From: Mytilinidion resinicola | Lineage: Eukaryota; Ascomycota; Dothideomycetes; Mytilinidiales; Mytilinidiaceae | Reading direction: 5' to 3' | DNA: 64,000 nucleotides | NCBI RefSeq assembly: GCF_010093595.1 | Contig: NW_022985474.1 | Coordinates: 253,371 to 317,370 of the forward strand | Shown: piece after piece, positions 1 through 11,005 of the stretch | Numbering within the stretch: the stretch's first letter is position 1 | Layout: the number at the start of each line of letters is the position of its first letter | The notes under the pieces: model-generated | Database searches by the model: none | The model's input: only the letters and a program-made list of their open reading frames with translations | What the model was told of the DNA's origin: nothing | Made by a program: the position numbers and the translations under genes

Positions 1-1
1 G

Positions 2-691
2 ATCTTCCTAGCCGCCCGATCCCCTGCCCGCGCCGACTGGATCGAAGTCCTCCGCCGAGCCGGGAACTGGGTCCAGCTCAACCAGAGCTGGGAATCGCTC
101 TGCCGCCCCGCGCCCCTGCCAGGCCACAATGGCGGTCATGGCGGGGGCAGTGAGCTCGCGAAGTCCGGCGCACCCAATCAACCCAAGCCTGAGACCGAAG
201 CCCAAAAGCGAGAACGCCAGAAGCACGAAGCCATCCTCGACGCGCTGGCCGACGAGCGCGTCGTAGATGAGGAGTCTTTCCAGCGCGCTGTACGAGCGAG
301 AGAACGCAGGGCGCGAGAGGACGAGGAGGCGCTGAAGAATGGGCATATGCATGGCTCATCATCGGCATCTACTTCAGCAGCTCCTTCGTCGGCCTCGGCG
401 GCTTCAGCTAGCTCGGCTCCGAATAGTCCTGTTCCGCCGCCTAAGCGCTGGGCGCAAGAGGATGGGAAGGAGTATCCCATTTCGACGGAGCGGGCTGAGG
501 CGATTTCTCGCTGGGTTAGGGAGGCGCCGCTTGTGGTTGAGGGTGGTAAGAAGGGCAAAGGGAAAAAGAGTGCTGCTGGGAGAACCAAGAAGGCACCCAG
601 TCCTCGATTGGGCGTAAGTCTCGAGGAAAGCGTGAGCAATCTCAGCGTGGAGGAGGTCGTGGAGCCCGAGCCCGAGCGGAATGGGGTGTAA
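2..691 (+). CDS. PH-domain-like protein, C-terminal part (5' truncated by window)
   Basis: The frame is open from base 2 and stops with TAA at 689-691, so only the last 229 codons are present. The first residues (IFLAARSPARADWIEVLRRA) look like the last strand and C-terminal helix of a pleckstrin-homology domain, with the invariant Trp. After that come a charged coiled stretch rich in Arg/Glu (about residues 70-110), a Ser/Ala-rich linker and a Lys-rich patch (GKKGKGKKSAAG), then an acidic tail. PH domains bind phosphoinositides or partner proteins at membranes. The partner domains would lie upstream of the window, so I cannot name the gene. The PH assignment is inference from one helix. Confidence 0.65.
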   Translation: MFLAARSPARADWIEVLRRAGNWVQLNQSWESLCRPAPLPGHNGGHGGGSELAKSGAPNQPKPETEAQKRERQKHEAILDALADERVVDEESFQRAVRARERRAREDEEALKNGHMHGSSSASTSAAPSSASAASASSAPNSPVPPPKRWAQEDGKEYPISTERAEAISRWVREAPLVVEGGKKGKGKKSAAGRTKKAPSPRLGVSLEESVSNLSVEEVVEPEPERNGV

Positions 692-1538
692 ACAAAGGGA
701 CACGTTATAGTACGGATAGTTTTTGATTAGCAACTGCTTTTTGGATATACGTCACTACCTAAGTTATCAAGAGAGACTACCAACATCATCACTCCTTCCT
801 CCGTCCAACTTCATTCAGACTCTTAATCGCCCAGATGAAAACCTCGTACTTCTAGTCCGGTCTGAGTTCTGCTGCAACTTGAGGGCTGTCCAAAAGCATC
901 CTACTAATCATAGCCAACCAGCTGTATCGCCTGAAGCACCATCGTCAGGAAGCACTACGAATTGCTCCTCCGCTTTCACTTTCACTGCCTACATATCCAA
1001 ACTAATCACAATTTGACGGTTGGTCCTCTCCGTCATTCTCCTTCTTGTGCCCCCCGAGAACGCAGGCCGCTCCGACGAGCCTTCGACTTCGTTTTCTTTT
1101 CCGCAGTTACATGCATCGATTCCTTGCTGGCTGATGTCCTATTCGTATCAGCTTATGCCGACGCTGCTCCGATGGTCAGGTGACATTGGCACGTGATATC
1201 AGTAAAGATTGCGAGGTGTATTCATAACAGTTGCAGCTTACTTTAAGACGTTATTTATTCGGACCTAAAACGTAGAAGTAAGCTTTGGTAGGGTCATTCT
1301 TCGTAAAAGTCTATGTTGCGAATCATACACCGTTCTTGGGACGATCAAGTGACTGTTTAAGTAGGTCACGTTGCAATTTCCCGGAAAGGACTAGGATGCT
1401 AGCGACGTCACATCAACATTTCAGAGTCCAGGCAGACCATCTCGCAGGTTTCTTCCAACCTTTTTCTTTTCTCTAACTTCTTCTTTCTTTCCGAAGACAT
1501 TCTTGCCTCACAAAAGGCTAGTCCACATAAATAGAAAG
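692..1538. other. Intergenic region, no gene seen
   Basis: The 850 bp between the PH-like gene and the membrane protein gene hold only short shadow frames. A pyrimidine-rich stretch at 1449-1495 lies just upstream of the next start and fits a fungal core promoter. Confidence 0.5.
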
Positions 1539-2503
1539 ATGGCTCGAAATGACGATCCCGATGAGAATAGCCCCATGCTTGAGCGTGGAGAGCGTGACAT
1601 GAGGAAGTCTCTAGTAAGTATATAACATGTTCCAAGATACATCGAGAGGTTCTAATCAGTTATGGCTTTTTACAGCAAACTTCATCATCTCGTATTGCCT
1701 CTATCTTCCACTTCTTTTTGGGTGGCATCGTTTCCCCGGATGCGGTTGCGTATGAGCCAATCGAGATTCTCCTCAATACCGAAGATAAGACAGAGCGAGA
1801 TGAGTTAACGCGACAATGGCGAAATCATAAACTGGAAGAATTGAACTTTGTTGGTATTGTGGTCAGTTGATGTTGCACTAGTTGTCTAGTCTTTACAGTC
1901 TCAAACTTCCTGATGTGCACACCATTCCATTCCTTCATCGATAATCTTTTCTATCCAACCTCCTCGGCATTCCCATTTATTCAACTCTCTACGTCTATCT
2001 CTGAAGCCCCCCAGTCTGCCCTCCTAGCCGGCGTCCTCACCTCCACCGGTTCTTGGCCAAACATCCTCCCCAACGACGCCCCCACCCCTGTCTGCGTCCG
2101 CGCAACCTTCTACTCCGGCATCATCCTCGCCCTCTTCAGCCTCCTAACCTCCGCCTCGCAAACCATCCGCCTGCATCGCCTGTCCTCGCACCGCGATGCC
2201 CCGCTGCGCATTCGCCGGCTACTCTCAGACCCTGCCGGCCACCCCCGAAAAGCCCAGATCTATGCATGGCAGCTTCCTGTTGCTTTCTTGACAGCTGCTG
2301 TAGGTTGTATGGTTCTAGGGATGTTTATGCTTGTTTGGAGCGCGACCGTGGGGTGGCGCGAGGCGGGGGAGGGGAGCTGGTGGAATGAGAACTCGAAGAT
2401 GGCGGTTGCGTTCACTGTGGTGGCGGGCGCGAGTATTGGGGCGTTCTTTGCGGGGCATTGGAGTTTGTATGAGGATGGAGAGGAGTGGGATGGTGTGGAG
2501 TGA
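1539..2503 (+). CDS. Fungal multispanning membrane protein of unknown function
   Basis: I read three exons, 1539-1613, 1676-1861 and 2015-2503, giving 249 aa. Both introns have GT-AG ends (gtaagt...acag; gtcagt...ccag) and are phase 0. The second junction joins NFVGIV to SALLAGVLTSTGSW, a join I know from related fungal hypothetical proteins; an ORF starting at 1913 would instead keep intron sequence. The N-terminus is acidic and soluble. Three hydrophobic segments follow, near residues 110-130, 170-192 and 213-232, with an acidic C-terminus after the last. No catalytic motif is visible. It is conserved in Dothideomycetes as far as I recall, but no function is known to me. Confidence 0.75.
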
Positions 2504-2584
2504 GGGTATGGGAGAACGGAATGGCGAACGCGAGGGCGGAACGATTACTTAAGAGCGAATATCCATATTGGTGAAGAGGCGGGA

Positions 2585-4270
2585 TTAAAACATTATTTCC
2601 ATGGGTATACTGACTTCTGTGGATGGTCGAAGGACGTTGGGAGCTGCGACTGTGCATATGTCACTAACCCCCCTCCCAGCGCCCCACTTGCGAAGTGCTT
2701 CTTGTGCGGTACTTCTCTGGCTTTCGAAAGGAGACATCATGCACACGATCTTAGTCGGCAATATCATCGAAAAGGATCCACCGCTGAAGGAACCGAGTAG
2801 TTCGTGATAGGCAATCGAAGCCAGTACGGAATCTCCATGTTGCGCGATTTTTCGTTCATATTTTGCTGGTACCACCGAGGCAGCCGTGAGATAAGTCAAG
2901 GCCGCGATGTTTGCTGAATCATATTGAGCCGTGTACGTTGCGCTGCATGAATCCTGGAATATAACATCTTCGTCCAGAGGTGAGTAATCCGCCCCAAAAA
3001 GAGGCGAAGACCTGTTCATTCGGCGCTCATAGTTTGGGTCGATGTATTGCTGATACTGCTCCCAGTACTGGTGGAGACATAGGAGTATGTGCTGCGATTT
3101 GGAGGCCAGATAGGTTCGATATAGTTCCGAAGCTACCGCATCGACTCCTTGAAATTTCTGCATCTCGTTACGGAGAGGGAGACAGCTAGGTATTTGAAGC
3201 ATGATACCTACCAATTCATCGAACGCGCTTGGAGGCTGTAGCTTAAAAGGTACCGTATTCCATACATCAGTCGAGAAGATTGAAGGCTCTTCTAAAGTCA
3301 TTGAGATCGCGACGGAACCGTGTCTTACAGAACGAAATAGGCTATGTAGTAATCCGCTTTGGCATGCTTCTGGTCCTAGGATCTCAATCACTTTGACTGC
3401 TCCCTCATAGTGTTGCAGCCATCCCAGTGGCGTGGTCGAAACCATCGACTCGAAGGTGGAGAGAAGGATAGCAGCACAGATTGCCGCCACCGAAGTATCT
3501 CTTTCATCCCGACCCACGCGCGCCAGCTCCAAACTTTCTCGTTGGCTTTGGAGACTGGCCGAGTACCACCGGCAGGCTTCGATTACAGTATTCTCGTCCT
3601 GACATATCCTCCCATAAAATGCCATGGATGCGGCTCGCGTGGCGTATATCAATGTCGAGTTCTTGTGTCGCATGGGCAGAAGTTCTTTTGACCAGACGTG
3701 AAAGCCTTCCTTTTGGGATCCATTGAAAGCGAATGCGGAGAGGAAGTGGCAGATATAAAGTTGGTCAAATTGGACGCCTCGGTATGGCTGATACGTTGTT
3801 GGCAATCGGAAGTCGGCTTCGATATATGGAGACAACCACGACACCGTATCGTCCTGAAATGGCACTAGGTTGGTTGTAGCCTCATTGGAGCGGTCTTCCC
3901 TCCAACTCGATTCTAGCTGCGAGGACTCACATCGGCCTCGCTGCGTCTCGAAGAAAATAGTGCATGGCTGCCTGTGCTTCTTTTTTGCAACTCCAGCCCC
4001 AACCTTCTTATTCGCCTTTTGCTTTTCTGACTTTGGCGCTTTCGGTGCATCTGCGGTCATGTTGACGAAGATCACGCCTTGCTTTGCACCTGGACATTTT
4101 AACCCCATGAGGAAGCATTGCGAACACTCCGGGGTAGCCTCGTCGCACTGTCTTCCCGTTAGACGTGACAATAATCAAGAAATCAAGAAACAGGCCAAGG
4201 GAGGAATTACCTTCACCCTTCGCTTCAAGCACACGTTGCACCCCTTACTCCTGGATGGATGGCGGCCCAT
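2585..4270 (-). CDS. Zn(II)2Cys6 fungal transcription factor
   Basis: Exon 1 is 4270-4211 and exon 2 is 4147-2585, joined over a 63 nt intron (gtaatt...acag), giving 540 aa. The intron splits the zinc cluster: exon 1 supplies C11 and C14, exon 2 supplies C21, C28, C31 and C38. The spacing CX2CX6CX6CX2CX6C is exact, so the protein should bind DNA through a binuclear zinc cluster. A short basic linker (KQKANKKVGAGVAKKKHR) follows. The remainder looks like the alpha-helical fungal-specific regulatory region (DUF3468/Fungal_trans_2 type; CAAILLSTFES, WLQHYEGA). An exon-2-only start at 4171 would lose half of the zinc cluster. The target genes are unknown; the neighbouring RTA1 gene lies about 1 kb away, transcribed divergently. 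Confidence 0.88.
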
Positions 4271-5279
4271 TTTCGACAGACGCAACAAAGGTTCCCGAAG
4301 AGGAAGGATATAAGCTTCCGAGGAACGAATAAGAGAAAGTTATGGAGGTCGAGTAAGGATCCAGGTCGGTATCTCTACCGAATGCAGGTCGCAATATGCA
4401 GTATGCAGGAACCAGGAACACGAAAGATTTCTGCTTTTAATCTTTTCTCAGAGCATCGTTCATGATAAACCTTCTGCCCTACCGATTATTCAGCCCCTCT
4501 AGGTACCATTGCGTTTAGCTTGTGTCGATCAACCTCACTATACCAGTGCAGTCACTCAACGCTTACGTCCGTAAGCCGCGACTACAACGGCTACGCCCTC
4601 ACTGGACCACAAACTACCATTGTGAGGCTGAATGAAAATGAATAACAAGCGACGTAACCTTCGTTGGGGATGGTGAGAATGACTAAGTGTAAGGCTGCTG
4701 ACGATCCCCAGGATGCGACCCCTGTCGTGAGGTTTTCCGCTTCGAGAAGCATATCACGCTAGCCGTTCTCGACGCCAATATGCTATATACAGACGCGACA
4801 ATAAACCGTACGTACCAGTAGTATCGATAACACCCGTCAGCGAGCTTGCGTAGTCCATGACACGATCATCTCCATGCCCAGCTTGGCAAACCCACCGCGC
4901 TGATGTTCATGTGTACGATTGAAGTTGCTTACGGCCGGAAGCGAGGCTATGGACGGCCGTTAGGTACCACGGCCGAGAATGCTACGCCTTGCCAAGCTGT
5001 GGATTGCCAGCTATGTACCCTGAAGTTGTAACTATGCTAAGAATTTAGGGCGGTGTTGGTGTTACAAGGGGAAGTTTTGAGTTCAGCCACAATTGGAATC
5101 AGAGCTTGGGTCTTTCCTTGTAGGTTGATTATATATCCTACTCCTCGTTCGTTGCAGCAGCCATCATCAGCTTTCAAAACGCCTCTCCTCTTCCAGCAAG
5201 ACTCACTGTTTCCCTACAATCCTTACTGCAACTTCGCGCTAAAAGTGTCTCCAACTGCCTTCTTTCATTCGCGACCAAA
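4271..5279. promoter_or_regulatory. Divergent promoter region between Zn2Cys6 factor and RTA1 gene
   Basis: About 1 kb without coding sequence separates two divergent starts. A TATA-like run (ttatatat) sits at 5129-5136, about 145 bp upstream of the RTA1 start. Nothing else is recognisable. Co-regulation of the two genes is possible but not shown by the sequence. Confidence 0.4.
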
Positions 5280-6423
5280 ATGGCAAACGCCTCCATAACC
5301 CTCGAATGCACTAAAATCACGCCCCAGTGTCCAGCGGACGGCTCAGGCCTGAGCTACCCACCAAACGTCGCGGCCAGCGTCATTTTTCTCTCTATATTCG
5401 CGCTCTCGGTCCCAGCCCACGTATTCTTGGGCTGGAAGTTCAAGACATGGACGTTCCTGGCTGCTATGCTACTTGGGTCGCTGTTCGAGGTCACGGGATA
5501 CCTGGGGCGAGCATTGCTGCATAGCAACCCTTACAAGCTTATTACGTTAGTTGTCCCCAAAATCCCTTCCGTGTGAGAAAACAGGAGGGCGAATGCTAAT
5601 AGTAAACAGATTCCTCATCCAAATCGTTACTCTTACCCAAGGACCAGCCTTCTACTCCGCCGGCATCTACCTCTGCCTATCGCGACTCGTCGTCGTCTAC
5701 GGCGTCACCCTCTCCCGCGTCAAACCAATAACGTACACCCGCGCCTTCATCTTCTTCGACCTGATCTGCCTGTGCCTGCAAGGCGGCGGCGGCGGCGTCG
5801 CCTCCTCGGCTGACAACAATAAGTCCATGATGGACCTCGGCAACAAGCTCATGTTGGTAGGATTGATCCTCCAGATCGTATTCATGCTTTTCTTCGCGAT
5901 GTGCTGTCTAGACTACTTCTGGCGCGTGCGCAAGAATCCCGGACGGAAGAACCCGCAGTTTGCGAAGCTGCGGACGAGCAGTAAGTTTAAGGGGTTCTTG
6001 GTGGCGCTGTTTGGGTGCTACTGCGCGATTTTCGTGCGATGTGTGTATAGGGTGGTTGAGTTGGGGGGCGGGTGGGATAATGCGTTGATGAGGAAAGAAG
6101 TCCCTTTCATCGTCTTCGAATCGAGGTAAGCCGTCAAATCCTGTAACCCCATCTGGGATGACGGATTGGTTTGCTAATTTGGCACCTATAGCATGATGGT
6201 CATTGCCGCCTGGATCCTCATTGCTTTTCACCCCGGGCCTTGCTTCCAAGGCGCGTTCAATTTCCAGCACTATCAGCAGCTGCAGGATGAGCACTCGAAG
6301 GAGGATATTTCGTTGATTGCGGGGAAGTATAATGCGAGGAATAGGTCGCCGTCTCCGTCGGGGTATGGGGTTGATTTGAGGCCGGAGCCGTATGACCCTA
6401 TGCGCATTGGGCGGCCGTTTTGA
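5280..6423 (+). CDS. RTA1-family 7-TM protein
   Basis: Three exons, 5280-5545, 5610-6125 and 6192-6423, give 337 aa. Both introns have good GT-AG ends (gttagt...acag; gtaagc...atag) and the frames match across them. Seven hydrophobic segments are visible, beginning with AASVIFLSIFALSVPAHVF and ending with MMVIAAWILIAFHPG. The core GPAFYSAGIYLCLSRLV, followed by the long HPGPCFQ loop and a soluble polar tail, is typical of the RTA1/RTM1 group. Members of this family are linked to lipid translocation and to resistance against toxic amphiphiles (7-aminocholesterol, molasses factors). The true substrate here is unknown. The C-terminal tail is Ser/Pro-rich and cytosolic by prediction. Confidence 0.87.
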
Positions 6424-7312
6424 TTCAACTGACAGAATCCCGGAGGATTGGAAAGCAAGAGGAAGCCGGTGTAGAAGCGGATTGAAAAGGGGTTATACAA
6501 TTGCTGGGATCTCGGAACCTAGGGTTGTGGGTTGTAGAAGATTAGATGCGCGTGTTGGAGAGTGGATCTGATTTGGCGTTGGATGCCGGTGTGGTGTACA
6601 GTAACTTCCTCCTTTTCATAAGTTCAATTCATTTTCAGGAGTAATACCAGCATAGAAAGCACTTAGATATGAATAGTTTGCCGAGAAATGAAGACAAGCG
6701 TTGCGATTTCGACTGATATGAGCCGAAAGTGTCCAGAGGAGTTTAGATCCGAGACCGTGGCGACACTCAGGTGCATGCATGTTGGAGGCTGGAACGTGTA
6801 AAGTAGTATGAGAAGTCTAGGTTGAATACCATAGGGCAAAGAAAGTGGATTTGTTGTCACAGGTGTAAAGAGAAATATTGCTCTCTGAAAACCTAAAGGG
6901 CCGAGGTTACATCTCTCTCACAACTCATCTATGTTGGTTCGCGGGTCAGAGGCAAGCCTACATTGTGCAGACATCGTTTTGTAAAGGCTAGAACCCGATG
7001 GCTGATGACCTACGCTCGGAAGGAGATGATGTAGGTGATAGTGATGATGGATGAAGGCAAGTCTAATAGACAGCACTAGGAATGTGCAAATATAGACAGC
7101 TTTCGCTATCTCGGATAAGACCGTTTGCTCGGGCAGATTCGCGGCAAAACCTCCAACGTTCCTGCACTGGAACAATGGTTGGCCCGCATCGTCCTCTGCA
7201 GGGTTGGATCCACCACGATGACGTGTGTCGAGAGGGAGCAAACAGAGTCTTCGTCTTGTCATAGCTTGTCGAGTAGCAATTGCACCCACTGTCTACACAG
7301 TTGAAGCAGAAA
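6424..7312. other. Intergenic region upstream of alpha-glucosidase
   Basis: About 890 bp contain no convincing gene. A minus-strand frame at 6918-7289 has no recognisable domain and no plausible neighbours in frame. The region must contain the promoter of the alpha-glucosidase gene. Confidence 0.4.
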
Positions 7313-9456
<2,144 letters not shown>

Positions 9457-10162
9457 ACAGGTATGAGTTGATGATGAACTGAGCTTATGAAGACGCTTTG
9501 GACGAAGAGAAATACAGGTAGAAACGACGTTTATGAGGAAAACAACATTCTTTTATGGTGCTGTAGAGTAGATCCTCCAAATCTCTAATGCTCACTGCTT
9601 CCATCTTGTTTGTCGCCAACCTACTACGGGTTTTTCCTACCCGTCTCAGAGCGTCTGAAACCAGATATAGGCAAGCCCAGCCACATTCAAATCATCTCAT
9701 TTCTAGCGCATTTCTTGTTCACAAATGCATCCCACCAGGCGCGGTGATAGCCGCACTGGTGATTCGCATCGACACAGTTTGTGCAGGTAGGGTGGTGAAG
9801 GTACTTGGCGGAGGTGGCGAAAGAGGTTTTCGAAAGTAGTGAATGTGACGGTACATCGAACATCGCCGCGGATATCGCCACGGCGTGGAAGACAGGCAGA
9901 GGTGAGATGGCCCAGAGTCATCTACGCAGGACCCTCGAGATGCCCTTCTCCCATTCATGCTGTTATATTCGTTGGGCGGGATGGGGGTGAGCTGTGCACG
10001 TTGATTATACCTAGGTAAGAGGTAAAAGAGACCATGACTGCTGGCGTAGCACCTCCGCTCGAGTCCACCTGCGACGCCAGAAAGTGAAAGACTGTGGCTT
10101 GACCGCGCGTCCGAGTCTACATATTTGGTGTAATTCTGCCAATCCCCAACTAATTCGAGCAG
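9457..10162. other. Intergenic region, no gene seen
   Basis: About 700 bp downstream of the alpha-glucosidase contain only short overlapping frames with biased composition. The right part should contain upstream elements of the RNA gene that follows; a tacatat run at 10119-10125 is a weak TATA-like element. Confidence 0.35.
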
Positions 10163-10420
10163 CAGGCCGGTCGGGCGCAGTGGTCAAATGACCTTGCGCA
10201 AAGTAGTCAGCGTCCCCTTCCGGGACGTCGCACCCCAACGACAACCTGTGAGGGCGCTGGGTTCGAATCCCGCCCTTGTCAGGAATCGACATTATGGCTG
10301 CTATCTAATAGATTCGACTGAAAAGTCGCGCGGAAGCGTAAGTCCATCGTCGCGAAACGGAGTAAACCTCCCGAGGTTTCTGCACGCTCCCTCCCGAGGA
10401 GGGTGATCTTTTGCTCTTTT
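10163..10420 (+). ncRNA. Probable signal recognition particle RNA (7SL/SRP RNA)
   Basis: No protein frame covers this stretch, but it has the layout of an RNA polymerase III gene. An A-box-like sequence (GGGCGCAGTGG) is at 10173-10183, a perfect B-box (GGTTCGAATCC) at 10260-10270, and a T7 terminator at 10417-10423. The 5' part resembles the Alu domain start (GCCGG..GGGCGCAGTGG, then GTAGTC). The 3' part has a hairpin with a GAAA loop at 10315-10328, fitting helix 6 with its GNAR tetraloop. It is followed by GTCGCGAAACGGAGTA at 10349-10364, close to the conserved helix 8 motif bound by SRP54. The order helix 6 then helix 8 is that of SRP RNA. RNase P or MRP RNA is the main alternative. Ends are approximate. 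Confidence 0.62.
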
Positions 10421-10423
10421 TTT

Positions 10424-11005
10424 GAAACCTTTGTATAATGCTTCTTTGCTCTATGTGGATACCAGATCTCACGGAGATCACCCAGATCTTCTGCTTCAGT
10501 ATGGAAGGTGCTGAAAAATATTGCGATTTATTTGGGGTTGGGGGCTTTGAGATGGGGTTCCATATGTTGATGTCCTTTCGGAGGATTCCCCCGAAGACTT
10601 GGTGTTTTGCTCCTTTTTTTTTGGAGGAAAGTCAAGTCAAAATTCTTTTACTCCGCCCCGTACATGTGAAAGAAAGAGGACATAGAGTAGATGGTGGATT
10701 AGTAGTGCGCAAGCCAAGGCCTTACATCTGAAGTACATATCACACGAAAGAAGAGAGTGGCGAGACGTGAAATGTGACATCAAAAGAAGCTTCCATAGCT
10801 ACCATTCAAGGACCGGAAAAGTCATATATACACCCACCAAACCACCGTCTCCGATATCATCAAAGAAGCCGAGGCTAAAGCCGAAGCCAACTCAACTCCT
10901 CTCCTGCCATATAGATATCCCTACCTTCATCTCCGAAGCGCCATAGAAACACTAACCCCAGCGCCAATGCCATGCCAAGTCCAAATCGTCACATCAGTGA
11001 TCAAA
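10424..11005. other. Intergenic region, no gene seen
   Basis: This is the 3' flank of both the RNA gene and the minus-strand Trs85 gene. A second T/A-rich run lies at 10613-10622. No coding signal is visible. Confidence 0.4.

Noticed and set aside
1913..2014. Start of the membrane protein gene at 1913 in a single exon
   Set aside because: This part is better explained as intron 2; joining 1861 to 2015 gives the family sequence and keeps the N-terminus.
10170..10280. Canonical or intron-containing tRNA gene
   Set aside because: A and B boxes are present but the acceptor ends do not pair and no anticodon arm can be folded; the longer SRP-type RNA explains more.
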